Assembly (NCBI RefSeq): GCF_003688915.1
Contig: NZ_REFU01000001.1
Coordinates: 310,001-374,000 of the forward strand
Direction: 5' to 3'
Length of the DNA: 64,000 nt
Origin: Rhodococcus sp. SBT000017
GTDB lineage: Bacteria > Actinomycetota > Actinomycetes > Mycobacteriales > Mycobacteriaceae
Positions within the stretch are counted from its first letter, which is position 1. Every line of letters starts with the position of its first letter. Below are positions 43,253 through 51,170 of the stretch, piece by piece. The notes below the pieces were generated by a model, which worked only from the letters and a program-made list of their open reading frames with translations, did not search any database and was not told the origin of the DNA. A program made the translations under genes and the position numbers.

Positions 43253-44056
43253 GTGACCACCCTCGATCTCACGGCCTCCTGGCCCGTCGACCATGTCAGT
43301 GCAGCAGTCGTCACCGACTCCGGAGTTCGTGAAGAGGTCGGCGACACCGATCGCGTCTACGAGCTGGCCTCGGTCACCAAACTGCTCAGTGCGTACGCCG
43401 TTCTCGTCGCCGTCGAGGAAGGTGCGGTTGAGCTCGATCAACCCGCAGGGCCGGAAGGGTCGACGGTGCGTCACTTGCTGGCACACGCGTCGGGACTTGC
43501 GTTCGGCGACCGCACAGTCCAGGCACCGGCCGGTACCAAGCGGATCTACTCGAGCGCTGGGTTCGAGGTGCTGGCCGAACTGATCGAAACCGAGGCAGGC
43601 ATCGCCTTTCCCGACTACCTCGACGAGGCCGTGTGCCGGCCACTGCAGATGACGAACACCGCGCTACCGGGATCGGCAGGCCACGGTGCCAGCTCCACCC
43701 TGGCGGACCTGAAGAAGTTCGCGGCCGAGTTGTTGGAACCGACGCTCCTCGCGTCGCAGACCCTCTCGTCGGCGACAGCCGTCCAGTTCCCCGGCCTCAA
43801 TGGAATCGTGCCCGGGTACGGATCGCACAAGCCGTGCGACTGGGGACTCGGGTTCGAGCTGCGCGGAGAGAAGACCCCACACTGGACCGGAAGTGACAAC
43901 TCGTCGGCCACGTTCGGGCACTTCGGGCAGGCCGGAACGTTCCTGTGGGTGGACCCGTCCGTGCGAACGGCATGCGTGGTGTTGACCGACCGAGCCTTCG
44001 GAGACTGGGCGAAACCGCTGTGGCCCGAACTGTCCGACGCCGTCCTTGCAGGGTGA
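43253..44056 (+). CDS. Serine hydrolase of the beta-lactamase/class C (PBP4*-like) family
   Basis: 267 residues without a signal peptide, so probably cytosolic. The SxxK nucleophile motif is ASVTKLLSAY (about residues 43-46), and the Tyr motif is YSSAGFEV, replacing YxN. HFGQAGTFLWVDP near the C-terminus replaces the HxG/KTG box. Such proteins act as esterases or D-amino-acid peptidases rather than beta-lactamases. The gene is short for the family. It is divergent from the oxidoreductase, 85 bp apart. Confidence 0.88.
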   Translation: MTTLDLTASWPVDHVSAAVVTDSGVREEVGDTDRVYELASVTKLLSAYAVLVAVEEGAVELDQPAGPEGSTVRHLLAHASGLAFGDRTVQAPAGTKRIYSSAGFEVLAELIETEAGIAFPDYLDEAVCRPLQMTNTALPGSAGHGASSTLADLKKFAAELLEPTLLASQTLSSATAVQFPGLNGIVPGYGSHKPCDWGLGFELRGEKTPHWTGSDNSSATFGHFGQAGTFLWVDPSVRTACVVLTDRAFGDWAKPLWPELSDAVLAG

Positions 44057-44200
44057 ATACCGACCGTTCACAGATTGCACTGGCGCAACAGGGGTAACTC
44101 GGGGCACACTAGTACACATACGTGTTGATTCACTGCAGCCAGCCGAAGCATGTCGAGGTCGTTGGGGAAGACGTCCCTCGTCGAAGCTGGAGGTAGTGCA

Positions 44201-44713
44201 ATGCGTGGATCGAATCAATTCGCAGAAGCGACGTCGGGTGTCGTGTACATCCACTCGTCGCCCGCGGCGTTGTGCCCGCATGTCGAATGGGCGTTGTCCG
44301 ACGCCCTCGATTGCCGTGCGAATTTGAAGTGGTCTGCGCAGCCGGCCTCCGACGGGCAGCTGCGCGCCACCACCGACTGGATCGGCCCGGTCGGCACCGG
44401 AGCGACCCTCGCCGGCATCCTGCGCTCGTGGCAGATGTTGCGCTTCGAGGTGACCGAGGACCCCAGCGAAGGCGTCGACGGCGAACGGTTCTCGCACGTA
44501 CCCGGTCTGGGGCTGTGGCGTGGATCTACAAGCGCGAACGGTGACGTGGTCCTCGGCGAGATGCGTCTGCGAGCCCTCATGGAGAACAACCAGGGCAACC
44601 TCACCGCGGCCGTGGAGCATGCTCTCGGCTCGGACTGGGACGCCGCCCTCGAGCCGTTCCGCACCGGTGGTGCCGGAGCCGAAGTGACGTGGTTGAGCCG
44701 CAACGTCGGCTAG
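44201..44713 (+). CDS. DUF3145-family protein
   Basis: 170 residues. It matches the actinobacteria-only DUF3145 pattern: GVVYIHSSPAALCPHVEWAL at the start, WIGPVGTGATLAGILRSW in the middle and a final VEHALGSDWDAALEPFRTGG. Function unknown; the family is widely conserved in mycolata. The ATG at 44201 has GGAGGT 6 bases upstream. Confidence 0.88.
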   Translation: MRGSNQFAEATSGVVYIHSSPAALCPHVEWALSDALDCRANLKWSAQPASDGQLRATTDWIGPVGTGATLAGILRSWQMLRFEVTEDPSEGVDGERFSHVPGLGLWRGSTSANGDVVLGEMRLRALMENNQGNLTAAVEHALGSDWDAALEPFRTGGAGAEVTWLSRNVG

Positions 44714-44804
44714 TCGTGGGAGTTGCTGGGGGTTCGGTGTCGCGGTAGTTTCGCGTGCGTGCCTGGGGTAGGCATGTGGGAACGACCGTGGAGTGGTGAG
44801 TTCG

Positions 44805-45251
44805 ATGTTGTCGACCGGAAAAGTGATCAGATTCGACGAGTTCAAGGGGTACGGATTCGTAGCGCCGGACGAGGGCGGCGAGGACGTGTTCATCCACGTC
44901 AACGATCTGGATTTCGACAAAAGGCTGCTGGCACCGGGGGTTCGCGTCGAATACGTGGCCGTCGACGGCGACCGAGGACTCAAGGCCACTCAGGTACAGA
45001 TCATCGACGGTCCGGCATCGACCGCGCTGGTCACCCGACGCAAGCCCGACGTGCCGTTCCACGACGTTCCGGTCAGCGAACACCAGCAGCTCGAAGACGT
45101 CATCTGCGACGTGCTCTCCGAAGCGGACTTCACTGCCGAAGTGACCGAGGCGCTGCTGACAGCCAACGGAACCGTGACGGCAGCGCAGATCCTCGACATC
45201 CGATCAGCGATGCTGCGAGTGGCTCACGACCACAAGTGGATCGAGAACTGA
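44805..45251 (+). CDS. Cold-shock-domain protein with C-terminal extension
   Basis: 148 residues. The first ~70 are a cold-shock OB fold with RNP1-like KGYGFVAPDEGGEDVFIH. The remaining ~75 form an acidic helical domain (EHQQLEDVICDVLSEADFTAEV). Actinobacteria have such extended CspB-like proteins; they bind single-stranded RNA or DNA, while the tail's role is unknown. ATG 44805 gives MLSTGKVIRFDEFKGYGF. Confidence 0.9.
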   Translation: MLSTGKVIRFDEFKGYGFVAPDEGGEDVFIHVNDLDFDKRLLAPGVRVEYVAVDGDRGLKATQVQIIDGPASTALVTRRKPDVPFHDVPVSEHQQLEDVICDVLSEADFTAEVTEALLTANGTVTAAQILDIRSAMLRVAHDHKWIEN

Positions 45252-45411
45252 CCGACGCGTAGCCGCTTCATCGCGCCCTGGAGCCCGCTCGGTTCCGGAT
45301 GAATGTGGCTTTGTTGCATTCAGAGCGCCTCGGAGTCGCATTGATCCCAACGGGGGCGGGCAAACAACCGGGGCGGGGTGTTGAGTCAGGGCCGCAAGCG
45401 AAACCAAGCGA

Positions 45412-46845
45412 TCAGAGCGGAATGTTCTTGTGGTTGCCGCGTGCCGCGGGCGCAGCAGCGAGGGCCTTGGCGACGGTGCTGCGAGTCTTGCTCGGCTCGA
45501 TGACCTCGTCGACGACACCGATGGCCACGGCACGCTCGACGCCGCCGGCGATGTTTTCGTGCTCGACGGTGAGGCGATCGTGCAGTGCCTCACGCTCCTC
45601 CTCGGGAGCGGCTGCGAGCGCCTTCTTGTGCAGGATGCCGACGGCGGCCTTCGCGCCCATCACGGCGACCTCGGAACCGGGCCAGGCGTAGACGGCGGTG
45701 GCACCGAGTGCGCGAGCGTTCATCGCGATGTATGCGCCGCCGTAGATCTTGCGGGTCACCAGGGTGACGCGGGGGACCGTGGCTTCGGCGAAGGCGTGCA
45801 ACAGCTTTGCGCCGCGGCGGACGACGCCTTCCCATTCCATGCTGACGCCGGGAAGGTAACCGGGCACGTCGACGACCACGATGAGCGGGATGCCGAACGC
45901 GTCACACAGTCGTACGAAACGTGCGGCCTTCTCGGCGCTTTCGGAGTTGAGGCAACCGCCGAGGCGAATGGGATTGTTGGCGATGACGCCGACGGTGCGG
46001 CCGCTGATGCGTCCGAGGCCGATGACGATGCTGCGAGCCCAGCCGCCCTGGAACTCCTCGAAGGTGGATTCCCCTTCGACGTTGTCCAGCAATTCGTGCA
46101 CGATCGGGTGCACATCGTATGCGCGACGGTTGGATTCGGGCATCAGCGCCCGGAGGTCTGTGTCGCCGTGCTCGGCGGCGGCGATGTCGAATTCGCCCTG
46201 CTCGCAGAACATGGACACCAGACGGCGGGCACGGGTGAACGCGTCCATCTCGCTGTCGGCGACGATGTGGCACACGCCGGACTTCTTGTGGTGGGTGTCG
46301 GGGCCGCCGAGCGAGGCCATGTCGACCTGCTCACCGGTGACGCTGCGGACGACGTCGGGACCGGTGACGAACACGCGTCCCTCGGGAGCCATGATGACGA
46401 CGTCGGTCAACGCAGGACCGTAGGCGGCGCCGCCGGCTGCGAAGCCGAGGACGACGGAAACTTGGGGGACGAGGCCGGATGCTCGAACCATGGCCTCGAA
46501 GACGAGTCCGACGGCGTGGAGAGCTTCGACGCCCTCGGCGAGGCGAGCGCCTCCGGAGTGCCAGACGCCGACGATCGGAGCGCGCTGCTCGATGGCCGTG
46601 TCGATGGCGGCGACGATGTGCTTGCAGCCGTCTACTCCCATGGCACCGCCCATGACGGTGGCATCGGAGCAGTAGGCGATGGTGTGGACGCCGTCGATTT
46701 CACCGGATGCGGCGAGGATGCCGGATTTGTCCCGATCGTGCAGGGGCACAGTGGTTCCGGCGTCGAACAGGTTCTCGAGGCGGGCGAGTGGATCGCGGGG
46801 ATCGGTGGAGGTACCGGATCGTGTGACAGGGGCCAGAATGGTCAT
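45412..46845 (-). CDS. accD6: Acyl-CoA carboxylase beta subunit AccD6 (FAS-II-linked)
   Basis: A 477-residue carboxyltransferase. The two crotonase-like halves carry the acyl-CoA and biotin oxyanion motifs (GWHSGGARL-type VWHSGGARLAEG; GFAAGGAAYGPALTD; later GGAYIAMN). It makes malonyl-CoA for the mycolic-acid FAS-II system with an AccA3 encoded elsewhere. It is the last gene of the fabD-acpM-kasA cluster, the same place as in mycobacteria, but separated from kasA by 129 bp containing two hairpins. No kasB copy lies in between. Confidence 0.92.
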   Translation of the reverse strand: MTILAPVTRSGTSTDPRDPLARLENLFDAGTTVPLHDRDKSGILAASGEIDGVHTIAYCSDATVMGGAMGVDGCKHIVAAIDTAIEQRAPIVGVWHSGGARLAEGVEALHAVGLVFEAMVRASGLVPQVSVVLGFAAGGAAYGPALTDVVIMAPEGRVFVTGPDVVRSVTGEQVDMASLGGPDTHHKKSGVCHIVADSEMDAFTRARRLVSMFCEQGEFDIAAAEHGDTDLRALMPESNRRAYDVHPIVHELLDNVEGESTFEEFQGGWARSIVIGLGRISGRTVGVIANNPIRLGGCLNSESAEKAARFVRLCDAFGIPLIVVVDVPGYLPGVSMEWEGVVRRGAKLLHAFAEATVPRVTLVTRKIYGGAYIAMNARALGATAVYAWPGSEVAVMGAKAAVGILHKKALAAAPEEEREALHDRLTVEHENIAGGVERAVAIGVVDEVIEPSKTRSTVAKALAAAPAARGNHKNIPL

Positions 46846-46890
46846 CGCTTGTCCTTCTTCAGGGCCCCTGGCGGGGGCGAGGCCCGAACC

Positions 46891-46915
46891 GGGGCCGTTC
46901 CCTGGGAACGGCCCC
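46891..46915 (-). other. Intergenic hairpin between kasA and accD6 (12-bp arms)
   Basis: GGGGCCGTTCCC and GGGAACGGCCCC form a near-perfect palindrome with a single central T. It lies 45 bp before the accD6 start. It could be an mRNA processing or attenuation element. Confidence 0.6.
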
Positions 46916-46948
46916 AGCCCGGATCATGCACTGCGAGAGCGAGATTCG

Positions 46949-46970
46949 CTGAGTCGAAGAATCGACTCAG
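46949..46970 (-). terminator. Hairpin directly after kasA (9-bp stem)
   Basis: CTGAGTCGA pairs with TCGACTCAG around AGAA, starting 4 bases after the kasA stop. No T-tract follows, so read-through or RNA 3'-end protection is as likely as termination. Confidence 0.5.
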
Positions 46971-46974
46971 TGCA

Positions 46975-48225
46975 TCACGCCTTTCCGAAGGCGAGCGCTA
47001 CGTTGTGCCCACCGAATCCGAACGAGTTGTTGATCGCGTAATCGATCTGTCCGACGCGGGGCTCGCCCTTGACGACGTCGAGATCGATCTCGGGATCCTG
47101 ATTCTCCAAATTCAGTGTGGGAGGGATGATTCCCTCGCGCACTGCCAGCACCGTCAGAACCGACTCGAGAGCGCCGACGGCACCGATCGAGTGGCCCAGA
47201 GCGGATTTCGGTGCGTACACCGCTGCGTGATTGCCGACGGCCTTGTTGATCGCCAGCGCCTCGGCGGTGTCTCCGATGGGAGTTGCCGTTGCGTGGGCGT
47301 TCACGTGGGTGATGTCGGACTTCTGCAGACCTGCGGTCTCGATCGCACGCTGCATAGCGCGCGCGGCACCCTTGCCCTCCGGGTCGGGAGCCACGAGGTG
47401 GAACCCGTCGGAGGTGATTCCGGCACCGAGCAGGCGGGCGTGGATCGTTGCGCCGCGTGCCTTGGCGTGCTCCTCGGTCTCGATGACCATGAGCGCACCC
47501 GCTTCACCGAAGACGAAGCCGTCACGATCCTTGTCGAACGGACGTGACGCACCCTTCGGATTGTCGTTGTTGGTGCTCATCGCCCGCATCATGGAGAAGC
47601 TGGCGATCGGAACCGCGTCGATGTATCCCTCGACGCCGCCGGTGACGACCATGTCCGCGTCGCCCATCACGATCATCCGCCACGCGTGTGCGATGGCTTC
47701 CGATCCCGAGGAGCAGGCGGAGACGGGGGTGATGACGCCGGCCTGTGCTTTGAGCTCGAGTCCGACGACCGCTGCGGGGCCGTTCGGCATGACCATCTGA
47801 ACGGCGAGCGGAGACACCTTGCGGTAGCCGCCGGCCTTCATCTTGTCGTTCGCGTCGATCAGTGAATCGCCGCCACCGAGGCCGGTACCGATCGACACAC
47901 CGAGGCGAAGGGGATCGACGTCGGGAGTGCCGGCGTTCTTCCAGACCTCACGACCGAGCACGGTGGCCAGCTGCTCCACGTAGCTCAGGCGACGAATCTC
48001 GACCCGTGAGAGCAGGCTCTGCGGGTTCACCGCGAGGTGGCCGCCGATCCGCACGGGCAGGTCGTACTCGGCGACGAAGTCGTCTTCCAGCGTTGCGATT
48101 CCGCTGTCGCCGTTCAGCAGACCCTTCCACGTGGCATCGACGTCACCCGCGAGTGACGTGGTCGCAGCGAGGCTGGTGACGACGACACTGGGGAAGCGTC
48201 CGTTGGCGGTGGATGGGTTGGTCAT
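46975..48225 (-). CDS. kasA: Beta-ketoacyl-ACP synthase KasA
   Basis: 416 residues, the same length as the M. tuberculosis enzyme. It extends acyl-AcpM by two carbons in mycolic-acid precursor synthesis. The active-site Cys is in [17 protein letters not shown] (about residue 170), and the His residues are in [13 protein letters not shown] and [16 protein letters not shown] 48225 ([17 protein letters not shown]) matches the known N-terminus; the GTG at 48237 overlapping acpM is less likely. Only one Kas gene is present here. Confidence 0.96.
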   Translation of the reverse strand: MTNPSTANGRFPSVVVTSLAATTSLAGDVDATWKGLLNGDSGIATLEDDFVAEYDLPVRIGGHLAVNPQSLLSRVEIRRLSYVEQLATVLGREVWKNAGTPDVDPLRLGVSIGTGLGGGDSLIDANDKMKAGGYRKVSPLAVQMVMPNGPAAVVGLELKAQAGVITPVSACSSGSEAIAHAWRMIVMGDADMVVTGGVEGYIDAVPIASFSMMRAMSTNNDNPKGASRPFDKDRDGFVFGEAGALMVIETEEHAKARGATIHARLLGAGITSDGFHLVAPDPEGKGAARAMQRAIETAGLQKSDITHVNAHATATPIGDTAEALAINKAVGNHAAVYAPKSALGHSIGAVGALESVLTVLAVREGIIPPTLNLENQDPEIDLDVVKGEPRVGQIDYAINNSFGFGGHNVALAFGKA

Positions 48226-48233
48226 GGGCCGTG

Positions 48234-48536
48234 TCACTCGCTCGCGGAGTCGTCGAGCTTGGCCTTGATAGCTTCTGCGGCTTCGGGGTTCTCCGCTTCG
48301 AGCTTCTGGATGTAGTTGACGGCGTCGCCGACGGTGCGCAGACCTGCGAGGTCCTCGTCGGGGATCTTCACGCCGTACTTGTCCTCGGTCTGCACTGCGA
48401 TCTCGACCATGGAGAGTGAGTCGATGTCGAGGTCGTCCACGAAGGACTTCTCGATGGTCACCTCGGACGGTTCGATGCCCGTGACCTCCTCGATGATCTC
48501 TGCAAGTCCGGCGATGAGGTCTTCCTGGCTGGCCAC
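48234..48536 (-). CDS. acpM: Meromycolate-extension acyl carrier protein AcpM
   Basis: A 100-residue acyl carrier protein. The phosphopantetheine attachment Ser is in [13 protein letters not shown] (about residue 40). The acidic C-terminal extension ([19 protein letters not shown]) is typical of AcpM but shorter than in mycobacteria. The GTG at 48536 gives [19 protein letters not shown] at the N-terminus and has GGGAG upstream. kasA follows after 8 bp. Confidence 0.95.
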   Translation of the reverse strand: MASQEDLIAGLAEIIEEVTGIEPSEVTIEKSFVDDLDIDSLSMVEIAVQTEDKYGVKIPDEDLAGLRTVGDAVNYIQKLEAENPEAAEAIKAKLDDSASE

Positions 48537-48666
48537 TGTTGTGGCTCCCTTCTCTTCTGTGTAGAACGCCGAAGTCATGTGCTTCGAGACGCGATTGTGC
48601 ATTTCTGCCACTCGGGGAGTGGAAGTGCGATCCGCAGTGCTGTGACTGCGGAGTGTGTGGGTCGAG

Positions 48667-49575
48667 CTAACCGAGCTCGGCCATTGCGGAAATGTCCGCC
48701 GGTGTCTTCAGGCCGAGATTGGCAACGCCGCGCAGTTCGCGTTTGGCGATGCCGACCAATGCGCCTGCCGGGGGCAGTTCCACAAGTCCGGTGACCTGCG
48801 CGGTGCGCAGGTAGGCGTTGCACAGATCCCATCGCACGGGGCGAGTGACCTGAGCGGCAAGCTTGTTCAGTGCATCGGCACCGGAGGCGACCGGCTGACC
48901 GTCCGAGTTGGACAGCAGCGTCCGCGTCGGCTCCGACGGGGTGATGGCGGCAGCGGCTGCGGCAACGGTGTCGCCCGCAGATGCCATGAACTTGGTGTGG
49001 AATGCGCCTGCGACCGGCAAAGCGCGAACCCGAGCCTTCTCGGGCGCGCTCTCGGCCAACTCGGCCAGTTTGGTGAGCAATCCGGCTGCGACGATCTGGC
49101 CTGCAGCGTTGACGTTGGCCGGGGCGAGGTCGAGTTCTTCGAGTCGCGCCAGGACGGCAGCTTCGTCGCCGCCGAGCACGGCGGACATGCCGGTCGGCTC
49201 CAGTGCGCACGCCTTGGCCATTGCTGCGCCACGGACGGCAGCGAGTGACACGGCGTCGTCGGAGGAGATGACGCCTGCGATCGCAGCGGCGGCGAGTTCG
49301 CCCACCGAGTGTCCGGCGATGATGGCGTCCTCGGGGAACAGGCCACGAGATGCGATCTCTTCGAATGCGAGCAGGGCCGACGCGACGACCAGGGGCTGGG
49401 TCACCGCGGTGTCGGTGATCTCCTCGGCGGTAGCTGTGGTGCCGAGGCGGACGAGGTCGAGACCGGAGGCCTTCGACCACAACGCGAGTCGGTCTGCCGC
49501 GCCTGGCAATTCGAGCCAAGGCAACAGCATGCCGGGAGTCTGGGAGCCCTGACCGGGCGCAAGCAACGCAATCAC
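48667..49575 (-). CDS. fabD: Malonyl-CoA:ACP transacylase FabD
   Basis: 302 residues. It loads malonyl groups on AcpM for KasA. The active Ser is in AGHSVGELAAAAIAG (about residue 92), the oxyanion Gln in LAPGQGSQTPG, and the His in VAGAFHTKFM. The GTG at 49575 gives the VIALLAPGQGSQ start found in mycobacterial FabD. It is the first gene of the minus-strand FAS-II operon; the inverted-repeat operator lies 65-90 bp upstream. Confidence 0.95.
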   Translation of the reverse strand: MIALLAPGQGSQTPGMLLPWLELPGAADRLALWSKASGLDLVRLGTTATAEEITDTAVTQPLVVASALLAFEEIASRGLFPEDAIIAGHSVGELAAAAIAGVISSDDAVSLAAVRGAAMAKACALEPTGMSAVLGGDEAAVLARLEELDLAPANVNAAGQIVAAGLLTKLAELAESAPEKARVRALPVAGAFHTKFMASAGDTVAAAAAAITPSEPTRTLLSNSDGQPVASGADALNKLAAQVTRPVRWDLCNAYLRTAQVTGLVELPPAGALVGIAKRELRGVANLGLKTPADISAMAELG

Positions 49576-49639
49576 AGGGTTAAGAGAACACCGTCGGGTG
49601 CCGAATGAGTGATGTCGCGCTCGATGAACTCTCGACAAG

Positions 49640-49664
49640 CAATTTGTGGGAACCCTACAAATTG
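49640..49664. promoter_or_regulatory. Probable MabR operator upstream of fabD
   Basis: A perfect 8-bp inverted repeat, CAATTTGT and ACAAATTG, is separated by 9 bases (GGGAACCCT, itself nearly palindromic). It lies between mabR and fabD, where the mycobacterial MabR is known to act. It stands out as AT-rich in a GC-rich window. Binding is inferred from position and symmetry. Confidence 0.7.
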
Positions 49665-49703
49665 CCTCGTGGGTATCCGCTATCGCCGGAGGGTGGGTCG
49701 GCG

Positions 49704-51083
49704 TTACGTGACCACTTCTCCGAATGTGACCTGTGTGACATATGGGGCAGGATGGGGCGGTTCGTGATGGGTTCGAGCCAACCTACCTACCGTTGCCGCG
49801 ACCCTGAGCACGTACGCATCGCGCGGGTGAGTGGGGTCGCGACCGGTGACCTCGGCGATTCGCTTGAGGCGATATCGGACCGTATTTGGATGAACAAACA
49901 GCTGCCGTGCGCAGGTTTCCACGGCACCACCACAGTCCAGATAGGCGTCGAGCGTGTCGGCCAAACCGGAACCGGCCGCCGCCAACGGAACCACCACGTG
50001 ATCGTTCAACGCCGATATCGCTGCGCCGTCGTTGAGCAGTGCGCGTTCGGGCAGCAACTCACCTGCGTGCACCGGACGCGGCGCACCCCGCCAACCCGCC
50101 ACCGCCTGCATCCCGGCGAAGGCCTCCACCGCGCTCGAGTGCGCCGCGCCGAGAGTGCGAGTGGTCGGGCCGATGACGACGGGGCCGTCCGAGAAGTTCT
50201 GCAGCATGTCGTCGATGAATGCGCGATGCGTGGCAGTGTCGTCGAGCTGACCGCTCACCACCATCACCAGCCGCGTTCCCTGCACCACGGCAAGTGCCGC
50301 GCGGCCGTGCTTCTGCGCCACGGCGTGCACGGTTCCGACCACCGAGACGCCTCGGTCGTCGGGAGGAGTGCCGACCAGTACCGTCGCGGGTGCCGTGGCG
50401 TCCCAGTTCAACGTGGCGGCGCGCGAGAGCATGTCCGAGCCGGTGTCTCCACGCACCACCGCGTCGACCACGAGGGCCTCGAGGCGGGTATCCCAGGCTC
50501 CACGGGACTCGGCGGCGCTGGCGTAGACCGACGCGGCCGCGAAGCCGAGCTCGCGCCCATACCGCAATACGGCCTCGGTCAGGGCCACCAACTGCTGGTC
50601 GTTGCGGGCCAGCGCCGGAAGCCATTGCTCGAAGAACTCCATCGCCACCCGCACCATGTCGACCGTCTGGCGCAGAGTGAGGCGTCGGGCAAGGTCTTGG
50701 GGGATGACCTGAAATGCGTCGAGGCTGAAGCGAATATCGCTGTTGGGGTTCTTCAGCCATTCGAGAAAGTTGTCGACGGCTGTCTGAATCAACAGCTGGA
50801 CGCTGGCACGTTGGGCGGCGTCGAGATCACCGAAGAACGGCAGCTGGCCCTGCATGGTGGTGACGGCCTCGGTCGAGAGTCGGCCGGAGAACTGCTTGAC
50901 GCGTCGCAGCAGGGCATCGGGCAGTGGATCGCGTTTCTGGCGTGAGGGAGCCAGTGAGGCGACCGGAAGATGCACTTCGTTGTCCGAGGTCAACGACTCA
51001 CGCAACGCCTCACGGTAGGCGTCGCGTCGGGACACATCGCGTGCGGACGCACTGTCCGGTGAACCGGGCTTCGCATCGGACAT
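49704..51083 (-). CDS. mabR: PucR/CdaR-type transcriptional regulator MabR
   Basis: 459 residues. The C-terminal PucR-type HTH reads ETCARQLFVHPNTVRYRLKRIAEVTG (about 400-425). The N-terminal ~290 residues are the family's sensor region. Gene order aceE-mabR-fabD matches mycobacteria, where MabR controls the FAS-II operon and so mycolic-acid synthesis. The ATG at 51083 follows a purine-rich AGGGAG-like stretch. The product is expected to bind the inverted repeat at 49640. Confidence 0.92.
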   Translation of the reverse strand: MSDAKPGSPDSASARDVSRRDAYREALRESLTSDNEVHLPVASLAPSRQKRDPLPDALLRRVKQFSGRLSTEAVTTMQGQLPFFGDLDAAQRASVQLLIQTAVDNFLEWLKNPNSDIRFSLDAFQVIPQDLARRLTLRQTVDMVRVAMEFFEQWLPALARNDQQLVALTEAVLRYGRELGFAAASVYASAAESRGAWDTRLEALVVDAVVRGDTGSDMLSRAATLNWDATAPATVLVGTPPDDRGVSVVGTVHAVAQKHGRAALAVVQGTRLVMVVSGQLDDTATHRAFIDDMLQNFSDGPVVIGPTTRTLGAAHSSAVEAFAGMQAVAGWRGAPRPVHAGELLPERALLNDGAAISALNDHVVVPLAAAGSGLADTLDAYLDCGGAVETCARQLFVHPNTVRYRLKRIAEVTGRDPTHPRDAYVLRVAATVGRLARTHHEPPHPAPYVTQVTFGEVVT

Positions 51084-51095
51084 AGGGAGAACCTA

Positions 51096-51156
51096 CGCCC
51101 GACCCCCGCCCACATCGCGATGGACGTACTTCGCGACGTGGGACGGGGGTCGGGCG
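51096..51156 (-). terminator. Large hairpin between aceE and mabR
   Basis: CGCCCGACCCCCG (51096-51108) pairs with CGGGGGTCGGGCG (51144-51156) over 13 bp. Inside, CCCAC/GTGGG and TCGCGA/TCGCGA extend the structure to about 24 pairs around a 10-base loop. It sits 14 bp after the aceE stop and should end or protect the aceE mRNA and isolate mabR. There is no T-run. Confidence 0.75.
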
Positions 51157-51170
51157 ATCAAGGGTGGAAC

